In this document: piece after piece, positions 15,051 through 24,253 of the stretch
Numbering within the stretch: position 1 is the stretch's first letter
Layout: each line of letters starts with the position of its first letter
Source: Desulfobacter hydrogenophilus
Lineage (GTDB): Bacteria > Desulfobacterota > Desulfobacteria > Desulfobacterales > Desulfobacteraceae
Direction of reading: 5' to 3'
DNA length: 64,000 bases
Assembly: GCF_004319545.1 (NCBI RefSeq)
Contig: NZ_CP036313.1
Span: forward strand, 4,590,501-4,654,500
The notes under the pieces: generated by a model
What the model saw: only the letters and a program-made list of their open reading frames with translations
Told to the model about the DNA's origin: nothing
The model's database searches: none
Translations under genes and position numbers: made by a program

Positions 15051-16394
15051 TTAAGTAACGTCATCCACCGAACGTTTAACCAGGTATTCAGTTTCGCAAA
15101 AAACAATGCAGGCCCTGTGCAGATCGTCTTCCTCCCGGCTGGTATAGGACCAGCCAAGCCTGTCACACAACTGCCGGGTCAGCTGCAGGCCGAGTCCGAA
15201 CCCCAGATCCCTGACTGTGTCGTCTTCCCCGGGGATATCATTGATAATCTGAACACAAGTTTCGGTCTGGATAATCCGGACCTGACCGCACCAAGTATGC
15301 TGAAATGCATTACGAATAAGATTGCCCGTTACAATGCGGGCAGGCACCTGGGCCAGGGTCATCACGGCAGGCACTGTATCCAGAAGAACTTCCACATCCT
15401 TGTCTCGAAGCAGATAACCAGCCTCTTCAGCCAATTCCAGAACAAGGTGCTCCAAGTTTATATCCGCAACCGGCAGCTGGACCTGTTCATTCTGCCCCAG
15501 CCACAAAAGGGTCTGGGTCAGGTGCTTCATGGTCAGGCCGGCCCGGTCTATGCGGTCAATGATCTTATTTTTCTGCCGGGTCTGGTGCGCAATTTGTTTC
15601 GGATCTGTGTCGGTGGTATCCAGTGCAACTTCATTCAATCTCTTAAGCAGTTCAACATTATTTCTTATCACACTGATGGGCGTGCGAAGTTCATGGCTGG
15701 CGTGGCGCAAAAATTTGTGTTCCCTGTCCAGGCTTTCCTGGACAGATGACAAGCTTTCCTGAATCAGCCGGGCCAACTCATTGAGTTCAGGATAAATGAA
15801 ATCAGGGACATGCGCTTTAAGCCGATCCGCATCCAGTCCATGGGCCCACTGACCCAGGGATTTTACCGGACGCTCCACCAGTTTCAAAAGTATCCAGACC
15901 AACACGGCAATACCGGACGCGGTCAACAAACTGATGCCAAGCAGCATGCGCAGATTCTCTTTACCCTTATTCCCGATGAGCGGGGAGGTCTTGTGAGCAG
16001 GAGGCCGATGTACGACATAATATGTCTCATTTCCCAGCTGAAGAGACATGGCAAAAACGACATGCCTGGGCTTGCCGAGCCAGTTACCATCCTTGTAAAC
16101 CGAAAGCTTGCCCGGTGTATGGGGACAATCTATAAATTCTTTTATATTTTCCGGCATCTGCTGCCACTGTTTTGCAATCATGAAACCACTGAAACGTGTC
16201 AGGCTCCCCCGCTCATATTCGGGTGTGGCTTTAATATAACTTTCCAAAACATGGACCATGTGTCCGGCAACAATGTTATCCATGCCTTTAAAAAAAAATT
16301 TCACACTTAGCACCGAGTAACCAATGATCAGAACCACGGCCATGATTAAAAAAGACAGAACTACAAACCATTTAAGGCTGATGGGGTTTTTCAT
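15051..16394 (-). CDS. sensor histidine kinase of the efflux operon
   Basis: 447 residues with two membrane segments (about 9-33 and 148-171) enclosing a ~110-residue periplasmic sensor region, then a HAMP-like linker and a HisKA H-box with His234 in FLRHASHELRTP. The N-box (GNLIRNAFQHT) and a G-box (DLGFGLGLQL) of the ATPase domain follow. It should phosphorylate the adjacent OmpR-type regulator, whose stop overlaps its start by four bases (ATGA). As the last gene of the efflux operon it is made together with the pump, giving an autoregulated circuit. The ligand is unknown; a pump substrate or envelope stress is a guess. Confidence 0.9.
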   Translation of the reverse strand: MKNPISLKWFVVLSFLIMAVVLIIGYSVLSVKFFFKGMDNIVAGHMVHVLESYIKATPEYERGSLTRFSGFMIAKQWQQMPENIKEFIDCPHTPGKLSVYKDGNWLGKPRHVVFAMSLQLGNETYYVVHRPPAHKTSPLIGNKGKENLRMLLGISLLTASGIAVLVWILLKLVERPVKSLGQWAHGLDADRLKAHVPDFIYPELNELARLIQESLSSVQESLDREHKFLRHASHELRTPISVIRNNVELLKRLNEVALDTTDTDPKQIAHQTRQKNKIIDRIDRAGLTMKHLTQTLLWLGQNEQVQLPVADINLEHLVLELAEEAGYLLRDKDVEVLLDTVPAVMTLAQVPARIVTGNLIRNAFQHTWCGQVRIIQTETCVQIINDIPGEDDTVRDLGFGLGLQLTRQLCDRLGWSYTSREEDDLHRACIVFCETEYLVKRSVDDVT

Positions 16395-17068
16395 TTCTGC
16401 TCCCCTTCTTTTATGGAAAATCCCCGCCCGGGAATGGTATGAATCAGGGGCTGCGCAAAGGACTCATCCACGGCCTTTCGCAAATGGTGCATATGCACTT
16501 TAAGACTGTTGCTGTCCGGGGGATTATCCCCCCACACGGCATCAGTAAGCTTTTGTTTGGATACGGTTTCAGGTGCAGCGCGCAACAGGGTCTCCAGAAT
16601 CTGCCAGGCGATGGGCGACAATTTGATATTCCGCCCTGCCCGGATAACCATATATTCTTTAAGGTTCATTTCAAGATCTGCACAGCGTAAAAGCTGAACC
16701 TGTCCGGACCTGCGCCGGGACAGTGCATGGATTCTCACCACCAGCTCCCGAAGCTCAAAGGGTTTAACCAGATAATCGTCTGTACCTGCCTCAAAACCTG
16801 CCACCTTGTCATCCAGACGGTCCAGAGCCGTGAGCATGAGCACCGGGGTGTCATTGCCGCTTGAGCGCAGCCCTTGACAAAGGGTTAGGCCGTCAAGCCA
16901 GGGCAGATTAAGATCCAGCAGCACCACATCATAGGAATTGTCCGCCAGAAGCTTCTGGCCTGCCACCCCGTTGCCGGCGTAGTCGCAGGAGATAGACTCA
17001 ATGGCCAGATAATCAATCACAGTTTCAGCCAGATCCAAATCATCTTCCACTAAAAGTACGTTCAGCAC
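16391..17068 (-). CDS. OmpR/PhoB-family response regulator
   Basis: 225 residues. Receiver domain 1-115 with the acidic pair EDD at 8-10, phospho-acceptor Asp52 (VVLLDLNLPWLDG) and the conserved Lys of LVKPFEL. The winged-helix output domain fills the rest (KLSPIAWQILETLL, VKVHMHHLRKA-type recognition segment, IHTIPGRGFS end). The start is a GTG at 17068 that overlaps the pump gene by 7 nt and follows a good AGGAAAGAG site. It should control this efflux operon in answer to the kinase encoded next. Confidence 0.93.
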   Translation of the reverse strand: MLNVLLVEDDLDLAETVIDYLAIESISCDYAGNGVAGQKLLADNSYDVVLLDLNLPWLDGLTLCQGLRSSGNDTPVLMLTALDRLDDKVAGFEAGTDDYLVKPFELRELVVRIHALSRRRSGQVQLLRCADLEMNLKEYMVIRAGRNIKLSPIAWQILETLLRAAPETVSKQKLTDAVWGDNPPDSNSLKVHMHHLRKAVDESFAQPLIHTIPGRGFSIKEGEQK

Positions 17069-20000
17069 ATCTCTTTCCTTTCAGCAAACGGATTTATCCA
17101 CCACAGAAACCAGGTTAAACACCGACCGATATCATACTGAACCACCAGAAGCACTGGTATCAGAATCAAAGTGATCACCGTCGCAAACATAATACCATAG
17201 GCCAGGGATACAGCCGCAGGAATCAAAAACTGGGCCTGGTGAGACGTTTCATACAACAGAGGCAAAAGCCCTGCCACCGTAGTCAAAGAGGTCAAAAGAA
17301 CCGCTCTCAAACGGCTTTTGCCGGCCCAGCGCACTGTTTCAAGCAACGAGGTGTCGCTGTGTCGCCGAAGATCATTAAAGGTGGAGACCAAAAGCAGACT
17401 GTCATTGACCACCACACCGGACAGGGCAATGATACCATTAAGGGATAAAATTCCCAGGGAGAGATCGTTTATCCAGTGCCCCAAAACCGCTCCCACAATA
17501 CCGAAAGGGATAGCCGTCATGATTAAAAAGGGCTGCATATAGGACTTTAACGGGATGGCCAGCAAAAAATAGATAATAAACAGAGCCAGAATAAACATAT
17601 CCACCATGGAGGTTTGGGTCTCAGCCTGTTCCTGGGCCTCACCGGAAAAATCAATGTCCAGGCTGGGGTATTGCTGTTTGAGCTTGGGCACCAGTTGCTT
17701 TTGAAGCTGTGTCACAAGTTCCGTGGAGGACATGATATCCTTGTCCACGTCTGCGGAGACGTACACTGCCCGCTTGCCGTCAATGCGCGTGATGGTGTCC
17801 CGGGTGTATCCATAAGTGATGTTGGCCACACTGGGTAACGGCACCACCGTGCCGTCGGAAGTTCTGACATTGGCATTGAGGACATCGCTGACACTTTTTC
17901 TGGCCCCTTCGGGATAGCGCACCTTCACCTCCACCTCATCGACGGAGCGCTGGAAACGCTGGACCACCTGACCGGAAAAGGCCTGGAGCACCTGTTCTGC
18001 CAGCATGTCCGTGGTAAAGCCTAAAGCACGCCCCTGTGGGGTCAATTCCATGAAAAGCTGTGGCTGCCCAGGCTCCAGGTTGTCTTCGATGCCGCTCACC
18101 GCAACAATGGAGGACAACCGGCTCTTCACGGCTTCTCCAGCCAAGGTGAGCACGGTATCATCACTTGAGCGCAGTTCAATGCGAAGGGCATCCACCATAT
18201 GCGGGGTATTTTGCACACTTAAGGTTTTGGCCCCTTCGGGCGTCCCGGACAACTCCCGCCATTTGCGGGTAAAGGTGTCAATATCATAGGGCGCATCCTT
18301 GGTCAACTGCAGCTTCACAGACCCGGATTGGTCTGCTTCGGACAACACCTGCAGATATGCAATGTCGCTGTTTTCGTCATCGTTGGTATGTCTAAGTTCC
18401 CGGTCAGCGTCATGGGCCCGTGACTCCAGAAGGCTTAAGGCCGCATGGGTCTGGCCGTAACTTGCATCATTTTTCATGGTCAGTTCCGCACGCACCGTAT
18501 CCCCTGGAATATCCGGGAAAAAGCTCATACGCACCATCCCTGTCAGGGGCATGGAAATAACAAATACAAAAATGCCGGCAAACACCACTAACACGGCATA
18601 ACGGTGGTGAAGGGCGACCTTGATAAGAGGCCCGTAAATACGATCGTTTAGCAGATTCAAACTCTGGTCGGTGATTTTCTGCACCCACATCCAGCTACGT
18701 TGTATTCCATTTTTTCCAGGGGTCCGGCGCGTGTTGATATGGGCCAGATGGGAAGGCAGAATCAGTTTGGATTCAATCACTGACAGCACCAGACAGATGG
18801 TAACGACGATGGCAAACTGGGAGTAGAGTTCCCCCATGTGGCCGCTGACCTGGGAGATGGCGTAAAAGGCCGCCACTGTGGTCAGCACACCGAACAGGGT
18901 GGGAACGGCTACGGCCTGGGTGCCCCGGATGGTGTTTTCAATGGTGTCACCTGCTTTGGCACGCAGGGTGTAAATGCTTTCGCCGATGACCACGGCATCA
19001 TCCACGACGATGCCCAAAGCCATGATAAATCCGAAGGTGGTAAATTCGTTTAAGGAAAGCCCTGCAAAACTATCACCCATGAAATAGAGGGTGCCAAAAA
19101 AAATAAAAGGCAGGCCCATGGACACCCAGAACGCCACGGTGAGATTGAGAAAAAGGGCCAGAAGAATAAAAACAATTAAAAAGCCGGTCAGGGCGTTCTG
19201 GGCTAAAAGTTCCAGGCGTTCAATGATCGTGGTGGATCGGTCATACCAGGAGATCAGCTTCACATTACCCGGCAGGCTGCCGCTGTTTTTAAATTCTTCC
19301 ACCACCTTTTTGGCCCCGACTACGGTTCTGGAGATATCATCCTGGCCCGTGGTAATCACCTGCAAAGCAATGCTGGTGTGGCTGTTAAAACGGGAAAGAA
19401 CCGGTGTTTCATCATCAAAGGTGTCGTCAATTTTGGCGACATCGCCCAAACGAATCCGACTGCCGTCCCCAAGGGTGACCAGGGGGATGGCGGCGAACTC
19501 CTCTTTCAGGTAGGCCTGTTCCGAAGCTTTAAGCTGGAGATACAAAGCTTTATCCCGCAGCACCGCCGTGCGCGAACTTCCCGATTCATTATTGATGGCA
19601 TCTTCCACATCGGACAGGGACAACCCATAGGACTGGAGTTGGGCTTCGTCAATCTCAACACTGATCATGGGATCAAGATCGCCGGAGATCGCCACCCGGT
19701 TCACATTGATATTGGCTAAAAGATCGTCTTTGAGTTTTTCGGCCAGGGTCTGCAGGGTATGGCGGCCCACCTCCCCGTAAAGCTGTAGCCACAGGGCATG
19801 CTCCTCTCGTTCCGCCTTTTCAATGACCGGCTTGTCTGCATCGGTGGGGAAATTGGATATGGCATCCACCTTTGACTTGACATCGCGCAGCAGCGTGTCC
19901 AGGTCATAATCATCCTTCATCTCTATGGTCACGGTGGTACCGGTGGTAGTCGAAGAACTGGTGATGGTTTTAATTCCCAGCACATCTTCGAGTTCTTCTT

Positions 20001-20217
20001 CTATTTTAATGGCAAGCCCTTCCTCGGACTGCTGGGCAGAACCGGAGTCATAGGTAACAGACACGGTCAGGCTATTGGGAGAAAGACTGGGAAACGCCTC
20101 TTTCCTCAATTTTCCCATCTGCATCAGCCCCAGGGAAATAATAAGAATCAACAGCAGGTTGGCTGCCACCGAATTCTGGGCAAACCAGGGGATGATCCCC
20201 CGCATTTTATTACTCAT
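17062..20217 (-). CDS. RND-family efflux pump, inner-membrane transporter
   Basis: 1,051 residues, normal AcrB-type length. The N-terminal helix (FAQNSVAANLLLILIISLG) is followed by the two large periplasmic loops and the proton-relay helix GIVVDDAVVIGESIY with the paired Asp residues; a second transmembrane block begins near LFIIYFLLAIPLKSYMQPF. It exchanges protons for substrates and hands them to the outer-membrane channel. Its start overlaps the membrane-fusion gene by 8 nt and its end overlaps the regulator, so stoichiometric expression is likely. The sequence resembles the AcrB/hydrophobe group rather than the CusA metal group, but the substrate cannot be fixed. Confidence 0.95.
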   Translation of the reverse strand: MSNKMRGIIPWFAQNSVAANLLLILIISLGLMQMGKLRKEAFPSLSPNSLTVSVTYDSGSAQQSEEGLAIKIEEELEDVLGIKTITSSSTTTGTTVTIEMKDDYDLDTLLRDVKSKVDAISNFPTDADKPVIEKAEREEHALWLQLYGEVGRHTLQTLAEKLKDDLLANINVNRVAISGDLDPMISVEIDEAQLQSYGLSLSDVEDAINNESGSSRTAVLRDKALYLQLKASEQAYLKEEFAAIPLVTLGDGSRIRLGDVAKIDDTFDDETPVLSRFNSHTSIALQVITTGQDDISRTVVGAKKVVEEFKNSGSLPGNVKLISWYDRSTTIIERLELLAQNALTGFLIVFILLALFLNLTVAFWVSMGLPFIFFGTLYFMGDSFAGLSLNEFTTFGFIMALGIVVDDAVVIGESIYTLRAKAGDTIENTIRGTQAVAVPTLFGVLTTVAAFYAISQVSGHMGELYSQFAIVVTICLVLSVIESKLILPSHLAHINTRRTPGKNGIQRSWMWVQKITDQSLNLLNDRIYGPLIKVALHHRYAVLVVFAGIFVFVISMPLTGMVRMSFFPDIPGDTVRAELTMKNDASYGQTHAALSLLESRAHDADRELRHTNDDENSDIAYLQVLSEADQSGSVKLQLTKDAPYDIDTFTRKWRELSGTPEGAKTLSVQNTPHMVDALRIELRSSDDTVLTLAGEAVKSRLSSIVAVSGIEDNLEPGQPQLFMELTPQGRALGFTTDMLAEQVLQAFSGQVVQRFQRSVDEVEVKVRYPEGARKSVSDVLNANVRTSDGTVVPLPSVANITYGYTRDTITRIDGKRAVYVSADVDKDIMSSTELVTQLQKQLVPKLKQQYPSLDIDFSGEAQEQAETQTSMVDMFILALFIIYFLLAIPLKSYMQPFLIMTAIPFGIVGAVLGHWINDLSLGILSLNGIIALSGVVVNDSLLLVSTFNDLRRHSDTSLLETVRWAGKSRLRAVLLTSLTTVAGLLPLLYETSHQAQFLIPAAVSLAYGIMFATVITLILIPVLLVVQYDIGRCLTWFLWWINPFAERKEMC

Positions 20218-21382
20218 GGGTATTCTCCTCCACCGGGGTGACTGTCATGTCGTCCAGGTAATGATTTAACGGATGAATCAACACCTTTTGGGCTGAACCT
20301 GCAATATCTTTGGGTGGCACCACATAAATGGACTCCCCATGACTGAACACAGGTTCCGTGGTAAAAGAGGCCAGGGTGTTGTCCGCTTTCACATACCATA
20401 TTTCACCTTTCTGGCTGAAAGCGGAACCCGGAAGTTCCCACAGACCGGACATGGGCGGGCCTTGGATATTTACGATGACAAAGGCGCCGAAAAGAAGCGG
20501 AGTGTCAGAATCTAAGGGGTGGTCCAGTGCCACAATCACGTTTTGCTGGCGAGAAGTTTCATCCACCTGTCTGGATGTTCGTAGAATGTAACCGGTCCAT
20601 TGCCGACCGGTCTGGGCATGGGCAAGGCTCACCGGCCATTTGCTCGTATTCAGGGTGGCCATATCCGGCAGGCCGGACCATTGAGTGGCTGACAAGGACA
20701 CGGTAATTTCAGCCCGGTCTGTGCTGTAAAGGGTGGCGATTGTGGAACCGGCCTGAACATAGCTTCCCGGAGCCACGCTGCGCTCCACCACCAGGACGTC
20801 AAAAGGCACTGTAATCCGGGTGTAGGACAGATCTGCTTTGGCTGTTTCCACGGCAGCCTTGGCTGCGGTCACGGCCGCTTTGGCAGCCGCCACCTGGGGC
20901 TCATGGAATACCAGTTTTGAAGCAGGTTCCCCGGTAAGTCCAGAAGATATCCACTCCGCCTTTGCCTGCAGCGCCTCCCGCTCTTCTTCCAGCAGGGAGA
21001 GTTTGGCATCAGACAAATCTTTCTGGGCCTGGGCAAGGGCATCTTTATACTCAGTCATATCCAGCCGGCCAATCACTTCGCCCTTTTTAACCCGTTTTCC
21101 GGTTTCAAATGAATTGGAAAGAATTGTAACCTGACCTGCCACCCGGGCAGTAAGCGTCAGTTCAAAATGAGGGGATACACTGCCGTACCCTGTAATATGT
21201 GCATTGTAGCTGCCCACGGATACCGATGTTACGGAAACTTCAGGATGCCGAACAACATCGCCTTTTTCAGGGCCCGGCAGGCCGGCCTGGGCCTTAATGG
21301 CTCCCTGGATATAAAAAACAAGACCCACAAGAAGACCAAGAGCAAACAAAAAAACCACGATCTGGGAAATACGTCTAATCAT
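20210..21382 (-). CDS. RND efflux membrane-fusion (periplasmic adaptor) protein
   Basis: 390 residues. An uncleaved N-terminal anchor (residues 7-28), a lipoyl/barrel half motif (GYGSVSPHFELTLTARVAGQV, then GKRVKKGEVIGRLD), a long Ala-rich coiled-coil hairpin (AAAKAAVTAAKAAVETAKAD) and a beta-barrel part (LSYTRITVPFDVLVVERSVA). It bridges the pump and the outer-membrane factor. The ATG overlaps the preceding stop by one base (TAATG), so translation is coupled. Confidence 0.93.
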   Translation of the reverse strand: MIRRISQIVVFLFALGLLVGLVFYIQGAIKAQAGLPGPEKGDVVRHPEVSVTSVSVGSYNAHITGYGSVSPHFELTLTARVAGQVTILSNSFETGKRVKKGEVIGRLDMTEYKDALAQAQKDLSDAKLSLLEEEREALQAKAEWISSGLTGEPASKLVFHEPQVAAAKAAVTAAKAAVETAKADLSYTRITVPFDVLVVERSVAPGSYVQAGSTIATLYSTDRAEITVSLSATQWSGLPDMATLNTSKWPVSLAHAQTGRQWTGYILRTSRQVDETSRQQNVIVALDHPLDSDTPLLFGAFVIVNIQGPPMSGLWELPGSAFSQKGEIWYVKADNTLASFTTEPVFSHGESIYVVPPKDIAGSAQKVLIHPLNHYLDDMTVTPVEENTHE

Positions 21383-22737
21383 TATTTTGCTCCAATGCCC
21401 AGTGCCAGACCGAGGGTTATACGGTTGGCCAGGCGTTCATATTTAAGGGTGTTCAGCTGAATGGTAAGATCAAAGGTCTGGGTCTGGACCGTGAGCAGAT
21501 CCAGCATATCCGAAAGGCCCTGGCGGTAACTTTTCTGGTATTGAACAAGAGTGTCTGCAGCCGCGGCAAGGGCGATTTCAATGTGGGTCTGCTGTTTGCC
21601 CAAGGACCGTTCAAGACCCATGGCGTCTTCGATTTCCTGAACCGCGGTATACAGGGTTTCCCGGTAGGTCTCAAAGGCCTGGGCTGTTTCCAGGTCGGCA
21701 ATCCGGGCCTGGGCTTTAAGCTGCCCGCCCTGGAACAAAGGCGCTGTAAGCTGGCCCAAAAGCGACCAGACAGAACTTGTAAACAGCGCTGATCCAGGAG
21801 TTGAAGCGATATCCTCAAGGGATGCTTCAAGACTGATGCTGGGCAGAAGGTCTTTATATGCCACATCCGCGTTTAAACCGGCGGATTCAATGGCCAGAAA
21901 GGCCGCTTTCAGGTCCGGCCTGCGCTGCAGGGTCTGTTGGGGAAGGTCTGCCAGGGGAACAATCACATGGGTGTATTCTTCGGCCATGGAGATGTCGGCA
22001 CCCGGATTGCCCAAAAGGGTGGCAAGAGCCCGCTGCTGCTGGGCCAGGGTCTCTTTGTATTCTTCCAGGGTAGCCCTGGCCGAAGCCACGGCACTTCGGG
22101 CACTGTCCAAGTCCTCCAGGGTGCCCAACCCGCTGCGATATCGCTGTCTGGTGTAGTTTTCCGTTTTTTCGAGCACATCAATCCGCTCCTGTTCAATGGC
22201 GATATTTTTCTTTGCCGATGTAAGCTTAAGCCATCCGGTCATAATTTCTGCGGCCAGGGTATCCCGGGCAGACTGGTAGAGCATCTGCTGTTCTGCGACA
22301 TCCTTTGATGCGGCTTTTGAACTGTCAGCAACCTTGCGCCATAAATCCAGCTCCCAGCTCACCGTCGCGGTCCCTGTGTACACGCCCTCCTGGTCCTCTT
22401 CATTGAGGGCCGAAAACCCTGCTGACATCTCCGGCAATCGTGCGCCTTGGGTCTGACGATATTCAGCCTGACGAATTTTTAAGGTTAAAAGGGTCTGGGC
22501 AAGACCGGGGTTGGCAGCAAGGCCCTTTTCCACCAAGCTGTCAAGTTCATCGGATTGAATCAGATCTCCTATGATGGTGATGCTCTGTGCGCCGTCAAGA
22601 TCACTCCATTGCGCAATTTTCGCCTGTTCCTGCGCAACTTTGGACCCATAATCCGGGTTTGAACCGGCAACACAGGCCGAAAGGGTTAACAGGCAGAGCA
22701 ACAGCACAAATGGCTTGCATGCTGGTTTAAGCTTCAT
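21382..22737 (-). CDS. RND efflux outer-membrane factor, TolC/NodT-type lipoprotein
   Basis: About 451 residues. A lipoprotein signal ends at LLTLSAC, so Cys is lipidated in the outer membrane. Two repeated helical domains follow, as in OprM/NodT (for example GLAANPGLAQTLLTLKIRQAEYRQTQGARLP and RYRSGLGTLEDLDSARSAVA). I choose the ATG at 22737, which has a GGAG site nine bases upstream and yields a proper signal peptide; ATGs at 22752 and 22779 extend it. First gene of the five-gene efflux operon. It would form the trimeric exit duct. Confidence 0.93.
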   Translation of the reverse strand: MKLKPACKPFVLLLCLLTLSACVAGSNPDYGSKVAQEQAKIAQWSDLDGAQSITIIGDLIQSDELDSLVEKGLAANPGLAQTLLTLKIRQAEYRQTQGARLPEMSAGFSALNEEDQEGVYTGTATVSWELDLWRKVADSSKAASKDVAEQQMLYQSARDTLAAEIMTGWLKLTSAKKNIAIEQERIDVLEKTENYTRQRYRSGLGTLEDLDSARSAVASARATLEEYKETLAQQQRALATLLGNPGADISMAEEYTHVIVPLADLPQQTLQRRPDLKAAFLAIESAGLNADVAYKDLLPSISLEASLEDIASTPGSALFTSSVWSLLGQLTAPLFQGGQLKAQARIADLETAQAFETYRETLYTAVQEIEDAMGLERSLGKQQTHIEIALAAAADTLVQYQKSYRQGLSDMLDLLTVQTQTFDLTIQLNTLKYERLANRITLGLALGIGAK

Positions 22738-22867
22738 GTTATTATTCTCCATGTCATTTTTTTCACCACGAATTTCCAAGACAAATCATGATGGTATGAA
22801 AGGATATAGCAGACAGAAGGTTAAGACGGGGTTAAAGAAAAAAAATTAAGATGCTTTCAGATTAAAA

Positions 22868-22927
22868 CCACGAAGTTCGCGAAGAACACGACGTTTAGAA
22901 ATCAAATATCTTCGTGAACTTCGTGAT
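22868..22927. repeat. inverted repeat between nitroreductase and efflux operon
   Basis: ccacgaagttcgcgaagaa pairs with tcttcgtgaacttcgtgat with two mismatches around a ~22-nt loop. It lies 12 nt past the nitroreductase stop. No T-run follows, so it may act as a rho-dependent or processing stop, or be a dispersed palindrome. Confidence 0.55.
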
Positions 22928-22939
22928 AATTTTTTAAGT

Positions 22940-23482
22940 TTATGAAATTGAGCTGGGCTGATTAAATTTTTCGTAACTGACCTGATCATATAAAAGCGTG
23001 TTCTCACCATGACCATCCATGTCATTTGCAGGATGGCCGATGCCGATAATCGCCTGCACTTGGATATGTTTTGGCAGATCAAGAATATTTGAAATATAAT
23101 CCGAGGCCGGGGTGCCGTCGTCACGGCTTCGCTGGCGCATCTGTGCCCAGCAGGAGCCAAGACCCAAATCCGCAGCAGCCAGATGAATAATAATGGCGGC
23201 AATGGAGGCATCCTCAATCCAGACATCGGATTTGGATGTATCGGCGCACACGACGATGGCCAAAGGCGCATTTTTTAAAAAAGCGGCGCCATGGGATTTG
23301 GCCTGGGACAACTCTGCGATGCGGCTCTTATCTTTAACCACCACAAACTGCCATGGATTAATGCCCCTGGAACTTGGAGACCGAAGCGCCGCTTCAATCA
23401 GAATATCGCACTGTTCATCACTTACGGGTTTATCCTCAAATTGCCGGATGCTTCTTCTTTTACGCAATAATTCAATAAACAT
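22940..23482 (-). CDS. nitroreductase-family FMN protein, last gene of the Hsp70 operon
   Basis: 180 residues. The start (LLRKRRSIRQFEDKPVS) has the RRSIR phosphate-binding motif for FMN, and ALRSPSSRGINPWQFVVV the conserved SxxNxQPW-type strand. The end (VQAIIGIGHPA) is typical. Such enzymes reduce nitro, quinone or flavin substrates with NAD(P)H. It begins two bases after the stop of the GrpE-like gene behind a GAGAGG site, so it is translated as part of the Hsp70 module; whether this is functional or fortuitous is unknown. Confidence 0.88.
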   Translation of the reverse strand: MFIELLRKRRSIRQFEDKPVSDEQCDILIEAALRSPSSRGINPWQFVVVKDKSRIAELSQAKSHGAAFLKNAPLAIVVCADTSKSDVWIEDASIAAIIIHLAAADLGLGSCWAQMRQRSRDDGTPASDYISNILDLPKHIQVQAIIGIGHPANDMDGHGENTLLYDQVSYEKFNQPSSIS

Positions 23483-23484
23483 GT

Positions 23485-23952
23485 TTACCTCTCTATAACA
23501 TCATTGCGGATGGTAATCACTTCGGCCTTCCGCAGGATGGTGCCGTCCCGGGTATTGAGATAGCCTTTTTTAACGATTTTAAATAAGGTGCCGTCTTCCT
23601 GACCGGGATCCGCCCGGGTCTCAAGCACCTTGCATTGCTCCATGACCGCTTTTCCGTCCTCAAAGGCTATGGGGGAGATCCCTACGGAGTTAAAATACCT
23701 GGAAAGCTTTTTGTGGATGGAACGAATATTTTTCCCAAGCATTCTTGCCGGTTTATCCAGACTCTCTTTTTTGGATTCAAGATTATCTTCAATCAATTCA
23801 AAGGCATCCATGATATCAAGAAGGCCCGTAAAAAACTCATTTTCCCGTTTTTGACGATCCCCGGCCTGGGCAGCAAGGTCCAGTTTCAAGCCGGCGATTT
23901 GCTGCTGAAAATCAATGAGTTTTTTTTTCAGCTGTTCTTTTTCACTGCCCAT
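23485..23952 (-). CDS. GrpE-like nucleotide exchange factor, divergent
   Basis: 155 residues from the ATG at 23952, which overlaps the end of the J-like gene by 11 nt; a longer frame from 23997 is unlikely. A long N-terminal coiled coil (EQLKKKLIDFQQQIAGLKLD) and a helix resembling the GrpE dimer helices (FFTGLLDIMDAFELIEDNLE) lead to a C-terminal beta domain with the GrpE signature (LFKIVKKGYLNTRDGTILRKAEVITI). It should release ADP from the Hsp70 of the same operon. It is clearly distinct from housekeeping GrpE, which is not in this window. Confidence 0.75.
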   Translation of the reverse strand: MGSEKEQLKKKLIDFQQQIAGLKLDLAAQAGDRQKRENEFFTGLLDIMDAFELIEDNLESKKESLDKPARMLGKNIRSIHKKLSRYFNSVGISPIAFEDGKAVMEQCKVLETRADPGQEDGTLFKIVKKGYLNTRDGTILRKAEVITIRNDVIER

Positions 23953-24247
23953 GATGGCCGTCAAATATTGATAGGCAGGGAGCATCAAAACCATCACCGC
24001 CTTCAGTCTTGTCGTAAGAGGTTAAAATGTCATCCAGTTCCAGACCCAGCCGTTTTTTGGCGTCCTCAAAATCAAAATAATGGATAAACGCCTGGCAGGC
24101 TCTGGAAACCGGGTCAAGCAGCTTTTTCTGGGCCTGGGCAATGGTCCTGGCGTCATGACGCCTTTGCCGCATCGCCAAAGCAGCCGCCTGAATGATCTCT
24201 TTGTTTGAGGCATCTTTGTCAATGCCCAGCACAACATAAGGATTCAT
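23942..24247 (-). CDS. J-like protein lacking the HPD motif
   Basis: 101 residues. The first 65 follow a J-domain: YVVLGIDKDASNKEIIQAA (helix I/II), then AQKKLLDPVSRACQAFIHYF (helix III). Where the invariant His-Pro-Asp should stand the chain reads RRHDART, so the proline is gone. HPD is required to stimulate Hsp70 ATPase, which suggests a regulatory or tethering role. It starts 6 nt after the TPR gene stop with a GGGAG site and overlaps the GrpE-like gene by 11 nt. Confidence 0.65.
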   Translation of the reverse strand: MNPYVVLGIDKDASNKEIIQAAALAMRQRRHDARTIAQAQKKLLDPVSRACQAFIHYFDFEDAKKRLGLELDDILTSYDKTEGGDGFDAPCLSIFDGHHGQ

Positions 24248-24253
24248 TTGTGT

